Assembly: GCA_036971715.1 (NCBI GenBank)
Contig: JAVHJL010000009.1
Location: 1,612,001 to 1,676,000, forward strand
Direction of reading: 5' to 3'
Source of the DNA: Arthrobotrys musiformis
Taxonomy: Eukaryota; Ascomycota; Orbiliomycetes; Orbiliales; Orbiliaceae
Length of the DNA: 64,000 nt
The notes beneath the pieces were generated by a model, which was given only the letters and a program-made list of their open reading frames with translations, ran no database searches and had not been told where the DNA came from. Shown one piece after another: positions 35,136 through 48,200 of the stretch (positions are counted from its first letter, which is position 1; every line of letters starts with the position of its first letter). The translations under genes and the position numbers were made by a program.

Positions 35136-36712
35136 ATGGATACCGGATACTCGTTAAAACAAGTTCTGGCGGTAGCAAAAGTACACCCGCTTTATAACGC
35201 AGACATCAAATACCCCCCTTCTCCAGAAGAGGTATTGGAAATCGCCAAAAGCATCGACAAAAATGATAACGAGGGTGTAAATCTGAGTTCACTGCCATTA
35301 GCTACAAAGGACACATTGTAAGTCTACTAGTTCCTTTAGATATATACGCTATTGAGACTTGGTCCATGATACACGGCCGCATGTTAACCATACTTTCCGT
35401 TAGATACCCCACCATCAATCGCCTATGGACAGATGACAGCCCTGAGAACCATTACCGGAAGGCAGCCTATCTCGGCATGACCGGTGGCGGTTCCGGTGGG
35501 AAACCTATGTTATTCGCTACCGACGTTTTCGAAAATAGAAGGCACAGAGCGGCGGCCGCCTCTTTGCTTAGAGTTTGCAAAGTCATCGAGCCTGGTGATG
35601 TTGTGTTCTCTGTTCACGCAAGCGGATATTTATACCGGTGCGTGATGCCTTTAATCCAACCCCTAATTAAATAGATTTTCATCCAGTGCGGTGATTAATA
35701 CTTTATGAGCAGGGCCTTGGATCTCATGACCGAGCTATTCGAAATGGCGGGGGGCTCAGTTCTCTGTGGAGGACTATCTATGCAGGGAGATATCGCAGTA
35801 GAAAACGTCATCTATTTCCGAGCAAACGTATTCGCAGGCGACGGCAGCCAGGTCCTCGCCTTCGCAAATACTGTGGCATCCCTACCCGCCGAAAAACGTA
35901 AACAGGTCAATATCACAAAGGTGGTCTATACATCAGACGTCCTAACCCGAGACCAAAGAAAAATTGTGAGATCGGTCCTAGGCGCCAACATTTACTCAGT
36001 TAATGGTAGTTGCGAAGCAGGCGCATGGTGCTGCGCAAACTTTTCGATAACTGGAGAACCGGAGGATGAAGCTGTAGATTTCATATACGACACCCGTATG
36101 ATGGTGGTCGAAATCTTGCCGCCTGCTCTACTCGACGAAGCTACTACTGGGGTTGCGATGGAGATCCATCCCGTACCCGACGGCGAGAAGGGTATTCTCG
36201 TTCAAACTTCTCTGTCAAGATTCAGAAATCCATTGGTTCGATACGTCACCGGTGATATGGCGAGCATTCAACCCCTCCCTGCTACGGACGAAATCCCAGA
36301 AGACGTCGCAAAGAATCTTCGAATTTTGAGATTTTACGGCCGAGACCGCCGGTTCAGCTTTAAATGGTATGGCGATTACTTTGAATTTCAGAAGGTTAAG
36401 GCATTTATCCAAGGACAAAAGGGATGGGGGATCTTGCAATATCAAATCATTTTAGAGAACCTACCAGAAAAGGAGACGTTGATTTTGACGGTCCGCCTTT
36501 ATCGTTCAGACCCGAACGCGGTCCTGCCAGGGCAGGAAGCCTTGGTTTCTAACGAAGTCGTCGAGGAAGGGGTGAAGGAGTTTTTCGCTGTTTTTGAAGA
36601 GAACGGGAATGTGAATGATTTCAAGCTCGAGTTTGTAGAGGATTTGAGTGGGTTTGAAAGAAGCAAGACAGGTAACAAGGTCATGAATTTTGTCGATAGG
36701 AGCAAGCATTGA
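35136..36712 (+). CDS. PaaK-like adenylate-forming enzyme (phenylacetate-CoA ligase type; three exons)
   Basis: Exons 35136-35317, 35404-35637, 35713-36712, phases consistent, 471 residues, close to the roughly 430-470 of PaaK-type ligases. Signature motifs: phosphate loop MTGGGSGGKP at 86-95, NGSCEAGAW at 236-244 (acyl-adenylate binding region), YVTGDMA at 316-322, and the hinge/C-terminal motif FYGRDRRF around 346-353. A C-terminal mobile subdomain follows. The family activates aryl or acyl acids with ATP, usually to the CoA thioester. The substrate here is unknown, and no carrier or reductase domain is fused. No pathway genes adjoin it, so a role in a cluster is not supported. Confidence 0.83.
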
Positions 36713-36987
36713 TTTATCGATGGAATCGATTATTCACGAGTCGGTACCACGATGTCACGGGACAAGTTTTAGCTATCGTGTAAGCAAATGGTTTTAGAAT
36801 GCGCCCATTGACGACTTTAAAGAAGAGACATCCTCGTATTCGTCATCCATTATCATCAATACACAAACATCCGTGTCCTCTAGCTCTCATTCCATTAGGC
36901 CGCATTCTTGTTTAAACTTTTAGCCTAGATTTATAAGTTTACCCATCTCGAACTATCTATCCAAATTACACATTGGGTATTTCAAGA

Positions 36988-37014
36988 CACCTTGGTGGTC
37001 TGGGTACGAGACAA
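36988..37014 (-). mobile_element. Mini-insertion copy 6 (27 bp, perfect 9-bp duplication)
   Basis: Minus strand: TTGTCTCGTACCCAGACC then ACCAAGGTG. Perfect flanks ATTTCAAGA lie at 36979-36987 and 37015-37023. The right end contains the palindrome CACCAAGGTG/CACCTTGGTG. Confidence 0.88.
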
Positions 37015-37221
37015 ATTTCAAGAGGGTTAAGATCTAGAGATCTCTCAATTGCGTAGAACTAATTAGGATACCGCAAGTCCTTTTTAATTTTGAAGCCCTT
37101 CAAGTCCCCCATGCACGGGTCCAAGAGCATTTTCAATTTCTCCGATAGGCACCCTTTGTACGTACGTGAATTAGATGCCGCTAAATCATCGAGCACTTTA
37201 TAAATTTACACAAATCAGCTT

Positions 37222-37240
37222 GGTCTTGTATCCAGTGGCC
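37222..37240 (+). repeat. Possible diverged mini-insertion (no clear duplication)
   Basis: GGTCTTGTATCCAG resembles the family core with two transitions. Flanks give no convincing duplication. Only 0.2 kb from copy 6. Confidence 0.3.
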
Positions 37241-39310
37241 AATTAATGGGCCTGCGCTATGGATCCGTGGAGCTATCAGGACACGGGTTACAATCGATCA
37301 CAATCTTTTCACCCGCCCCCCTCGTCGCGATCGGCAAGCCTAGAATAAGAGCCTCGATCTCAATTTACAAATTTTCTTATGGACTAAACCAAGTACTCAC
37401 TTACAGAGCCGGCTAGTCAGTTACCTTAAAGTGGCCCCGCAATAGTTTGATAGCCGAGTCAGATTCGAATTCATCGATATCGCGATTAGTCGGCCAACGT
37501 CTTGTAAATATCACACCACGAGTATCCGAATTTACACCTATACAATGGCAGTTGTATTACCCTTATAGCTAAATATGAAATGGTATAATATAATGAAAAT
37601 AAGTTACGCTGAGAACATCCTCCTAAGCCGGCTGAACTAGTTGCTGTGAATGGCTGACATGTTCCATATATTTATAATCTAGCGCTGATATCTTCTCAAG
37701 TACATCTATAATGTAGAACCGTTATTGAACTATTCGACAGAGCCACATATATGTACGCCTTAGTCAGAAGCTGAAAGCCGTATTCTATACCAAGATCGTG
37801 GTGCATATTTTTTGGTGTCGACATGTCATGGTGGAGCCGTCAGCCGCAGCTAAAACCCAACAATGCAAAGGCTGAGAAGGAAGCGGTACCCACTTTCTCA
37901 GACTTCGAGACCAAAAGTGTCGGTGCAAGTACATATGGCTGTATTAGAAATATGTGACTATTTGATTTTTCGTTTTCTTATGTCATTTCGGTTGGGGAAT
38001 TTTTTTTGTAGACGGCTGGCAGGATCTGTGGACGTATGTGCGGATGTGTCCGCCAGCATACCTATTTCTTTTAGCCTCAAATCCGGCGGATAGTGCGACA
38101 TAAGCTTTAGATTTTATAGCCGGAAGCCGAGGCTAGGCCATGTATCATATTATGAAACAGATGTGGTATGTCTTGAAATCATGCATGCACGAATCGTAGC
38201 GGGTTATCCAGGTAGTATAGCAAGTATAGTATAAAACCGGCACTATTAACTATATTGTATTCCGGTTGATGTTAAAAAGCCCTTGTATGGGTCAGGTATG
38301 CATGTTTTAATCTTGATAATCATGAGATAATCGGATCTAGATCTATCGGCCGTGATATAAATCCCGCTCATAGGATATATCATATCAGACTATAGCCGAT
38401 TCGAGTCTTGAATTCTTTGGTTTAGAGAGTTTTCGGGACCAGCCGCTAGTCTTATCTAAACTACCTAGGTACTTGCTTAGATGTAGATACGATCCGATAA
38501 CAAAACATTTAAATGTCGAATGTACAATACCTAAATACCCCAGTGTAATACTTAGGTGCTGTGCGACTGCGGGATGTATCTTTATCGCTTTAATCTTGAA
38601 AAAAGACTAGACAGAAGCCGATATCGCGATTGACACCTGTTGCATCTATGTATCTTGCATCTTGATACACATACTGAATCTCATTGCATTGGGTCTCGAG
38701 GAAATCCATAGATTTATTAGGCCTATTTTAGATATATTCGGCGCTGGGCGAGAATTGTATAACGGTATTATCATTTTTTCAAAATCTTGTACATGTATAA
38801 TTAATTGCTGAATTGCCAATAGTTAGACGCCTTTCGTCTAGACGTCGACCATAAGTAGCATCTAAACCTCATGCATGCGTGCACGAACCATGTGGAGCGA
38901 GCGCGGATAGCTCCCGAAAAACAACTGTTCGAAAACGTTATAAACGTGAGAAGCCGAGGTATGTTGACGTCGTTTTATGCAACATGACGACGACAAACCA
39001 GGTCCCCCCAACAGCGAAAACCTTTTTAAAAACCAAAACCAACATTTGCTCTCTTTTGCCCTTTTCTTCCGAACCGTTTCAATGTAGGGCCTACCTTTTT
39101 GTATTTTCACTTTCAAAAAAAAAAAAAAAAGAATTCTCTCAGTGTTGAAGGATTGCAAGAAATATGTTCATGTTTGACAGTAGCGTCTACTAACTACGAT
39201 TCATCAAGTTTATAGTACCCCGCGTTTAGCTTCTGATAGTACGAACCCCGGCTCAAGAATACATACGAGGGGGGACATCAAGAGGAGGGGAAAAGAAGAA
39301 TTCCACCGGA

Positions 39311-39562
39311 ATGTCCCGTCACACCGGACTCCAACGCGAAGTCCTATCCCTCTATCGCTCCTGCCTCCGAGCCGTCTACCGCAAACCCATCGATAGCCGT
39401 ACGCACTTCAAATCGTTCGTCGCGCGAGAGTTTCGAAAACATGCGACGGAAGTGGACAGGAAGGACTTCGATACCGTCGAGTTTTTGTTAAGGAAGGGGA
39501 AACGCCAGTTGGAGGTTTATGGGGATCCGAATATTAAGCGGATGACTACGGCGGCGGGGTAG
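39311..39562 (+). CDS. SDH6: Succinate dehydrogenase assembly factor 1 (LYR motif protein)
   Basis: Intronless 83-residue ORF. The LYR tripeptide is at residues 14-16 in LQREVLSLYRSCLRA, followed by FVAREFRKHA and DFDTVEFLLRKGKRQLE, the layout of SDHAF1/Sdh6. Family role: mitochondrial matrix chaperone that binds the ISC co-chaperone system through LYR and helps insert Fe-S clusters into the Sdh2 subunit of complex II. Length is typical. The ATG at 39311 is immediately before SRHTGLQ, as expected. Confidence 0.9.
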   Translation: MSRHTGLQREVLSLYRSCLRAVYRKPIDSRTHFKSFVAREFRKHATEVDRKDFDTVEFLLRKGKRQLEVYGDPNIKRMTTAAG

Positions 39563-39802
39563 ATCTGTAGAGGGGTTTTTGATGGCAGATTATCAATGCG
39601 ATGACGTATGGGCACTTACGGGGTGGATGATGGGCAACGATGGGCGATTGATAGGCTTGAGTGGTTGTGGTTGATGTCGTGGTCGTGCCGGATGGAGTTC
39701 GGCATCTACCACGAGATGCATAATTGCCTATCGGAATCAGCCTCAGAGTGGTACCTTCCCGCCACGCGAGAGATTGAAGCCATGAGGATGGGAAACATGA
39801 GG

Positions 39803-39846
39803 AGAAGAAGAAGAAGAAGAAGAAGAAGAAGAAGAAGAAGAAGAAG
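39803..39846. repeat. (AGA)n microsatellite
   Basis: About 14 AGA/GAA units, about 240 bp downstream of the Sdh6-like gene. Confidence 0.95.
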
Positions 39847-41588
39847 GAGAACATGATAACGAAATCCCACGCAAATCACAAGGTCGATAGCGGAAGAGAA
39901 AATTTTCTTGTTAACATCTGTCATCTAGAAGAAACGATATCGATATTGAGGCCTTGAGAGAGGTTTGGATTTCTCTCCACGGACCCTAAAACATTGCGTG
40001 GACCATTGAAAGTGGCTCTCTATCTCTCATTCTTTTGACCCGCCCCCTCGCATCAATAAAATATATTTGACGAGTTCACAATTTCGTAGTCGCTTTTAAT
40101 CTCAGCTCTCAGCTCTCTTTCCCCTCGAGTTGTATCTATATATTTCCTAAAGAAGCATGATTCTAGAACAATTGCAAAGTTCCCGCCTCAGGGAAAAGAG
40201 GTGCGGGTCGAAAAAAAAGACGTGGGCCAAAGAGAAAAAGCCTCGCTTTTGGTGGAAATTTGGCAAAATGAAAATTAATTTCGCGTATTCCAAGATTTCT
40301 TTTTGGGCCTTCTTTTTCTTTTCGGGCGCTACTAGTTATAGATTATGTATCGAATACACGGGGGCCAAACGGCGGGTCATGGGGGAGACACAAATAACGA
40401 CCCCGATCAAGAGGTTAGGCGGTTGCAACGTTGGTGGGGCGTCAATAACCCGATTTCTGCAAGAGAATGCGATTATCACCAATCTTCTAATCTGAAATTT
40501 TGGGTACAATGATCGATTCACAATAGCAACAGAGGGAAAAAGAGGCATCGAACCGCCCCCCTGGCGCACGGAATAAATGGGCGCCCTTGCGAGAAATTTT
40601 ATTATAATTGATGGTGCAAGACTGCTGGAATGCCTGCGAATGGCGTAGAGGTTTACCGACCACGTGTTTTTTGGTTTAATAGATTACAATCGTCAAGGTA
40701 TGTGGATGGATGTTCACAAAATAATGTCTTGTCTATGCAATGTCTGATGGCAAGTTCTTCTTTGTTCATTTTTCTGCAAAATGGTAGGACAAAATCAAGA
40801 CGGCCTGGGGACAGACAGCTCACTAACTAGGCCCTGCTTCTTAAAATAAAGATCGGCCCCCCTGACCGTGTATAAAATTTGAGCTCGCAAAGCTTGGCCG
40901 GGTAAGGCGCAGGGATGGGGGTAGCTGAACAATGATGTGGCGAATACCTATGACAGAATTGCAGAAGGGCAGCTGAGTAGGGGGGTGAAAAGGAGATGGC
41001 TGTCGACATCGGCAATGCGAGAGAGGTTTCGTTCACATGAACAGACGGAGGTAACCATATCGTACCGTCCAAGAGGGTTTCCGATTGTGTAATCATCATG
41101 GATTCGCACCCTGATGATCACACCCAAGAAAAAAAAGTTTGTCTTTTTGAGCATTTCGCACTCGCTGTCACACACTGGTAGCTTGGTTAGCGGGTCCTGT
41201 GGTAGCGGGTCTGTGGATTCCCGCCAGTGGGGTCTTTTGGCCGAGGCTTGGCCTATCACAGTTTGGTGTGCAAAATTTCAACATCACGAACTCTTCACAG
41301 AGATGTTGAGCTTTTTTTTTTTCATTCACTAATCAATATCAACTAGTAGTAATGTGGCGTCCGCAGATTCACGGAAATCGGCTGCAGGGGTAAAATACTG
41401 TAAATTGATGCAATCGTTTAGAACGCCGGTTTAGCTGGACCGAGCGACTGAACTTCCCGCTGTTGGCCGGTGGTGTTTTTGTTCTTCACCAATGGCTCGG
41501 GTGCTCGGTTGCTCTGTGCTTTTGATTTCGTCCCCTTTCGAGAAATCTTTGAAAAATAGGCTAGTCGACTACTCCTGCGATGGTACCT

Positions 41589-41641
41589 GTTTGATGTTTG
41601 ATGTTTGATGTTTGATGTTTGATGTTTGATGTTTGATGTTT
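41589..41641. repeat. Tandem heptamer GTTTGAT, about 7.5 copies
   Basis: Exact head-to-tail repeats of GTTTGAT. Seven-base period, non-coding context. Confidence 0.97.
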
Positions 41642-41904
41642 TCGTCGGTGGGGTCGGACGTTGGACGTGCAACTTTGACAGCTGGAAGATGTCGATATTT
41701 TTTTACTAGTACAAGTCCGATTTCTAGAAATCCGAGCGAGAGCTTTTCACGGAAATATATTCCTTTTTTCTCCCGGTCCTGTTGTAAATTTCGCCTCCAG
41801 AACTAAAAGCTCCTGCGCTTCCCGTCGCCTCCTCCTGGTTGAAAGCAGAAAGTGACATGGTTTATGGGGGGTTTTGGAGCAGGTTTTAGCAGACCGGGAG
41901 GAGG

Positions 41905-41939
<35 letters not shown>
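41905..41939. repeat. Poly-A tract, 35 nt
   Basis: Uninterrupted A run upstream of the long pyrimidine-rich leader of the 45.3-kb gene. Confidence 0.95.
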
Positions 41940-41941
<2 letters not shown>

Positions 41942-44207
41942 ACCTTGGACCGAGCAAACAAGCATGTAGGGAGTAGGTACCGAGTACTCCATGGTTACAG
42001 TATATTATTTGTAGTCAGTAGGCGGTGGTTAGTGGCGGTTTTAGAGGCCCAACAAGGTATTATAGGGCTATTAGGTGAAGGAATTTGACCATGATATCCC
42101 GATATCTTTCTCATTCCTCTTCTTCTCTTTTTTCCCCCTCAACCAGCTCTCACAGGCGTCAGCCCAGCCCACTCGTTCAGCAGCGCCAGCGTCGTCCTCT
42201 TTTTTTTATTGTCGTTCACGCTCGTTCTATATCCGTACACTTATTCCTTCGCTCAGCCTTGTACAGTACAGACGTCTCTTGTCGCAGTCGTAGTCGTTTT
42301 GTTTTGATCCGACCATTCGCTTTTTAGAAGCTGCGGCGTCTTTCCCGTTTCGACACACATCGTAGTTTGGTAAAAGTTTTTTTTCCTTCATTTCTTTTCT
42401 TCGGCTCCGTGCCTGTCTAGTTCCTTGGGTTTGGAATTTCATTTGACGACCAAATTTTCTTTTCTTTCTTGGTATTCGGAGGAACCTCCTGCTTCTTGAC
42501 CGTGTTACTTTTTATAGCCCTCGGGCAATCTCGGCAGCAGAAGTTTAGCTTGGAAGCAGGTTGTCGTTATTGAGGTCGAGGTTGAGGTCGAGGTACTTAC
42601 GGAAGTGATAGTCTCGCATTGCAGCCACGCTTTAAGCACAAAAGTGTGGTGTGGAATCGACAGCCCGACCGATAGACACGATCGACAGAGATAGACGGTC
42701 CGGTTAATTCGCAACGTCGTCCGGTCACACAGACAACACGCTCTCGACAACACAGGCGGATTCCACGCTGCTGTCGCTGTTGCCGTCCGCGATTTCGAGC
42801 GTATTCAATATAAAAGTCATATATCGGTCGACATATCCACAAACGTATACTTGGGTGCATGCATACCCTGCATATAGTGTTATTATATCAATCGAGCTCC
42901 GGTAGGTTTGGTCAGTCGATTGCGTTTTTGCATCATTTCCTAATTTAGGGTTTCGTGCTGCATTGCTTTTGCTTTGCTTTGCTTTGGTTGCTTTGCTTTA
43001 CTTGCTGGCCTGGCCTGGTCTGGTCGGGTGGGTCTCTTGCTCTGTTCTTTCCCCCCTAGTCGCTTTTTTTTTTTTCTTTCTCGCGGTGCAGTGCAGTGTT
43101 ACCAATCCGACCAACCTCCACGTCTTGTCCGGGGGCCTGTTCCTAGTTTGTCCCCATTCCACTCCATTTCGCATTCACCCAGATTGCTTGGTCTCAATTT
43201 CGCAATCCGGCGGCGGCGGCGGGTTCTCGGTACTTGATGGCATCCGCGCACGTTCGTCGCACCATCGTCATCCCGATTCGATTCAATGCAGTATCAATCA
43301 ATCAATCAATCGACGATTTCGATGCAAGCGAAGCAATGCAAAGTAAAAAGGCCATGCAAATGCAAATGTATTCGAGATATCTGATTTGATATCCGATATT
43401 CGATATTTGGTATCAACGGATTTTTGGGGGGGTTAGAGGCGATACTCGCGACACTCCTTGTATTAACATAGGTACTGCGCAGTTCTGCCCTCGCCGCAAA
43501 TGCAATGCATTGACTCCTGTCAAACACTCTTGCATCTTCATCAGCCAGTCGCTTGCTCGCAAAGAAACACGTCTCATTCCCTAGATCTGGTGTTAGTGTC
43601 TGCAAAGGGTTTGGCTGTCTTTTCTGGGCGCCAATAGCGTGCTTGTCAGTCACCCAGCAGCCCTCCCTGCACCCTAGTTTAGTGCACGGCACCGCACTCT
43701 CTTCCCCAAAGAAAGCTGTTTTCTCCTGTTTCTCACCGCTCCGTTCTCCTCCACTTTTCGAGGGAGATTATTTGTGGCTTATATCCGTCCTGGCTTCAGA
43801 AAAATCCAGATCAGTCAGCGAGAAAGGAAAAAGAATAAAATAAAAAAAAAAAGAAGAAGTGCAGGGTAGTTTACATACAGTTGCAGGGCACTCTCACTCT
43901 CTTGCTTGCCTGCTTGCTTGTACAGTTCAGCCCATTGCATTTTGCATATTACATTACCTATTACATGATCAAGAAGAAGTTAGTTTATTCCTAGTTCTTG
44001 TTCTTTCTTTCTTCCTTTCTTCCTTTCTTCCTTTTCCTCCTTCTCCTTCTTCTCCTTCCTTCTCAACTGTTCCCTCCCTTGTCTGTGTCCGTCGTCGTCG
44101 GTGTTTCTGTTGGGTCTATCTACATACCTGTTTGAAGGGTGTCGGTAGAAAACAGGAACGAAGACAAGACACTCATTGCTTCTTTTTCCCTCGTTCTTTT
44201 TTTGGTT

Positions 44208-44232
44208 ATTTTATTTTATTTTATTTTATTTT
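44208..44232. repeat. (TTTTA)n pentamer repeat
   Basis: About five units of TTTTA in the non-coding stretch before the large disordered-protein gene; a (TTGATG)-type repeat follows at 44402-44428. Confidence 0.9.
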
Positions 44233-45279
44233 TCTTGCCCTCCCTTTGCCTCACCCTAATTTTTCTATCACCAGGGACTTGCCCCGTCAAGCAGTCATAT
44301 TTTCGGTGCGTACAATTGAAGCCGGTTTGTTTCCTTCTCGAATTTCCATTTCGACGGGCCTGGTGCATATTTTCGCGGTGCATGTGCATGTGCATGTTGA
44401 TTGATGTTGATGTTGATGTTGATGTTGAATGTTATGTTATGTTGGTCATATTGGAACATTCATTCCTCACCTCACCTCAACCTCATCTTTTTATATCACC
44501 ACCTCCAATCAACAACGTTCCAACCTCCCTCTTCCGCTCCCCCGTTCTCATCGCTGTCCTCCATACCTCAATTCTCAAGAGCTTCATTCTGCCAGTCTTC
44601 TCGTGTTCCTTTTTCTTTTCTTGCTTCATCTGCTCGCATCGGAATCCCTCGGAGTCTGTTTAGGGGAAGACACTAAGCTAACAATGGTCTAATATTCTTT
44701 CAGGAGGCGTGCCCGTACTCCCAAAAAGATCCCAGAGCCAAAACCAAAGCCAACAGCCATCAACCACCATCGTCACCAGTCCAATCCAATCATCGCCATC
44801 GCCATAATCATAATCACATCCACAATCACCAATATCCTCCCTTCCGGTCTTTGACATCTTGGATCGTGCTCTTCCACGTTTTACGATTGTCTCCTGTTCG
44901 CGGATTTCGCCCTTTTTTTTACCCACTCCTTCCCTATATATCTATATCTATCCAGTAGACAAGACAAGACAAGACGAGACGAGACGAGAAAGAAGAAAAG
45001 ATACATAGTACTGCTGCATGCTTACTTGTTTTACCTAATACCTTCCCACTCGCACACACACGAACTACGCCTGACTTCTCTTGGGACCCAACCGCATCCT
45101 TATCCCGGTCTTGGAATCTAAGATACTTCCCAAAATCTTAGCATTCGGAACGAAACGTACGAGCCTCTTTTTCTCTCATCCCTTCTCCCCCTTTTGTCGG
45201 TTTCACGACCCATTCTATCACACCTCAATATATATCCCAATTTTCCCAAAGTCAGGGGTAATCACCTCCAACCAACCAT

Positions 45280-48200
45280 ATGCCTATCAAACTTCCACGA
45301 TTCCGTCGCAAGTCCGTTGGTAATTCCTTAGACACTACCTACCAAGCTGCCGAACCCGAATCTCCAGGTGCTCCTCGTGGTAACAGTCAATTCAGTTTCG
45401 ACGAGATTGAAAGACCCGCACCTCAGAACCGATCACACTTCCCCCAATATCCCCAGGCACAGTATCAACAGGGATATTCTACACATCTCAAGTACGGAGA
45501 CTCGACCGGCTCCTCCTCGGCCAGCAGGAGTAACAGCAACAGTGGTGGGAGCAGTGGGACGGGGTATTATGCCTCGGATAGGCAGTCGTCGAGCTCAACT
45601 TTGCCCTCGTCTGCCGATATCCCGAGAACTCCTCCTTCTACAGAGGACCACTATCGCACCGGTTACGCTGTCTCCGACGGTATGAGCTTGAAAGACCCCA
45701 TGGCTTACGGGACGGCCGCGCCTGTTTCTAGGGGAGGATGGCAGAACTCAAAAGCTGGTCCCATGTCGAAGGGACCTTCGTCGTCGGGACCGTTCAAGCT
45801 AGCAGAGCCTCCAAGGTTGGAAACAGCACTGGATTCGGAGCCGTTGTTTGGAGATGACATGTTCAAGTTTACCTCGGACGGAAAGCGAATGTCGGCAATA
45901 GGACTGTTAGATGCAGTGGGACCGAAGGCTGCGACCAGCCTCTTCATTCCATCTGTAAGACTCTTGTCTGAATTACAGCACTGGACTTTTTTTTTTCTTT
46001 GTTTGTTGCAGGATGAATCTAACATGGTTTATTACTAGAAGGACGCGCCTATTGACCCCGTGCCACCAGTCCCACCACCGAAATCGGTGAACTCGGGTAC
46101 CCCCCAAGCCAAGAAGTTTTTGGACTCGAGGCTTCACGGTGATGACGAGGATATCTACCCGTCGGCCGTGAGCTCTCGTTACCAGTCACAGGTCGCCCCA
46201 TCTTTGCCAAGCCCCAAGATTGGGAATACAAGGCTATCACCAGGCGCAAAGAACGGCATGTACCCCTGGGAATCCCGGCAAGACACAGAGGAAGATTCTT
46301 TAATGTCTGGTGAGAAGTCGCCATCACCTGGCCCCCCAGCACCGCCACCAAAGCAGGAGAACTACCAACCACGCCATAACCGGACCCTGACGCCAGCCTC
46401 AACACTTCCATTGAAGGTTGATTCCATGGATTCGCTGGCTACGCCTCCCCAAACTGGAAGGGCGCCAAGACCAGATGTCAAGGAAGGTGTGAAGAGGGCA
46501 ATTGGAATGGGGAAGAGGCCAACCACCACGAGTTCGAATGGAAGCCAGGACGAAACCAGGACGTCTCCAGCATCAACTGTAAGGAGAAAGGACTTGCCAT
46601 CTAAGGTCTTGGATACGCCTCCAAAGGAGGAGAAGATCAACATCCCTCCACCTCCTCCCATCCCAACCACGACAGTCACTCTTTCTTCGCCTCCAAAGCT
46701 CCCACGTGTGAAAACCGCGCCAGTCTCGCTACCCCACGATAATCTTTTCAGCGATTCGGAATCCAGATCTGCCACAAATGGCAGACCCAAACCCGCGAGA
46801 GCGGAATCAGACGATCTCTTGACAGCTACTTTAATGCGAGATGCGGCGATTGCGTCTTCTTTTGAGGCAGGAGAGTCTGATCGCCTAAAACAGCCGCGAA
46901 AGGTTTTCACAAAGGCTCAGTTTGAGAGGTATAAGGCACAACAGGAGGAGGAAAGGCAATACCAGGCGCGGAATGGGAAGAAGGATGATGATGACTCGGA
47001 AAGCGATTTGTCTGAGGATGATGATGAATTGGAACGGCAGAGGGCGCAGGCCAAGCAACGTGCGAAGCAGGATGCCCATCTGTCTGTTTATCGCCAACAG
47101 ATGATGAAGATCACCGGATCCCACGGGACCGATACCACGAATCTCCAGACAAACAATCTTGGAATGATGAACAAGGGTGCTTCGAACAGCACTCCAATGC
47201 TATCTCTATCGGCTCCTATGCCCCACCTTAGCATATCCTCTCCAAGCTCTGCTGGCGACAAGTCTGACGGCGAGGATGAGGAAGTCCCATTGGGAATTCT
47301 CATGGCTCATGGTTTCCCTAGCAAGACAACGGGCCGACCTCCGACTCGACTCTCCAACTCAAATTCATCTCCGAACCTCCGTTCCGTCTCTGGAACTACC
47401 CAATTCAATGATAATGCTTCTTCCGCAACCAATCTTCCACCGTTCGCTAGACATCTACCGGCAGATCCATACTTTGGTGCTGGTTTGGTTAATTCAGCGA
47501 ACAGGGTTTCGATGGCTCCATCGTCGCTCTATGGTGGTAGCCAACGGGAATCCCAGTTTATTCCTCCTCCACAGCAACCTCGACCTTCTCCACCTGGGCG
47601 TTATCCAACCGGTTTGATCGGAAATATTGTACGTGATGAGGAAATGAGGGCTGCTCGTCGGGGCGGGACCGGGTCCCAGCAAGCTCCGTTCTACAACGAA
47701 GCGATGATGTCCCCTGCGCCAATGTCGTCGTTACCACCATCGCCAGGCGAAAATGTTCAGTTGCAAATGGCTAGTCAAATGACCCAGATGATGCAGCTTC
47801 AAATGCAGTGGATGCAAATGCAACAGCAACAGCAGCAAATGATGATGGGAATGCCTGGTCCAATGCCAATGATGCCGAATGCCCCGCCAATGGGCGCAAT
47901 GGGTATGATGGGAGGCAGTGGTCTCATGCCGAACATGATGATGCCAGGTCAAAGGGCAATGAGTATGGTGGACACTGGCTCCATGCCGCATTTCCAGCCC
48001 GGTCCCGGTTTGATGCCTCAGCAGCAGCAGCCTCTGACCCCAGGTGCGAATTTGAGCCCAGGATATGCTGGTTCGGTCTACGGCCACACTAGGTCGAGCA
48101 CTTTGCCGACTTTCATGCAGCCAGGCTACACGCCATCGATTGCGCCTAGCGAACGCAGCAATATCGGTCAGCCATCGAGATATCGACCCGTGACGTACCA

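Larger units (their letters stand above)
36713..39310. other. AT-rich non-coding stretch, 2.6 kb
   Basis: Noticeably AT-rich with many TATA strings and no credible ORF; mini-insertion 6 and a possible diverged copy lie at its left end. It may represent decayed repeats, but I recognise no transposase remnant. Confidence 0.5.
39563..45279. other. Gene-poor stretch ending in long pyrimidine-rich leader
   Basis: From about 42.0 to 45.28 kb the + strand is dominated by C/T tracts (for example 43990-44060) with TTGATG, TTTTA and GACAAGACGAGA repeats. It probably includes the promoter and long 5'UTR of the large disordered-protein gene; a branch-like CTAAT plus TTTCAG acceptor at about 44690-44703 suggests a 5'UTR intron. 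No protein gene was recognised. Confidence 0.5.

Noticed and set aside
40530..40600. Possible second tRNA (GGTTCGATGCC on the minus strand)
   Set aside because: The would-be T stem does not pair over five bases, and no D arm or acceptor stem could be drawn.
43859..44663. Leu/Phe/Ser-rich ORFs resembling membrane proteins
   Set aside because: They follow from the C/T-rich low-complexity DNA, several frames are open at once, and no ordered domain is present.
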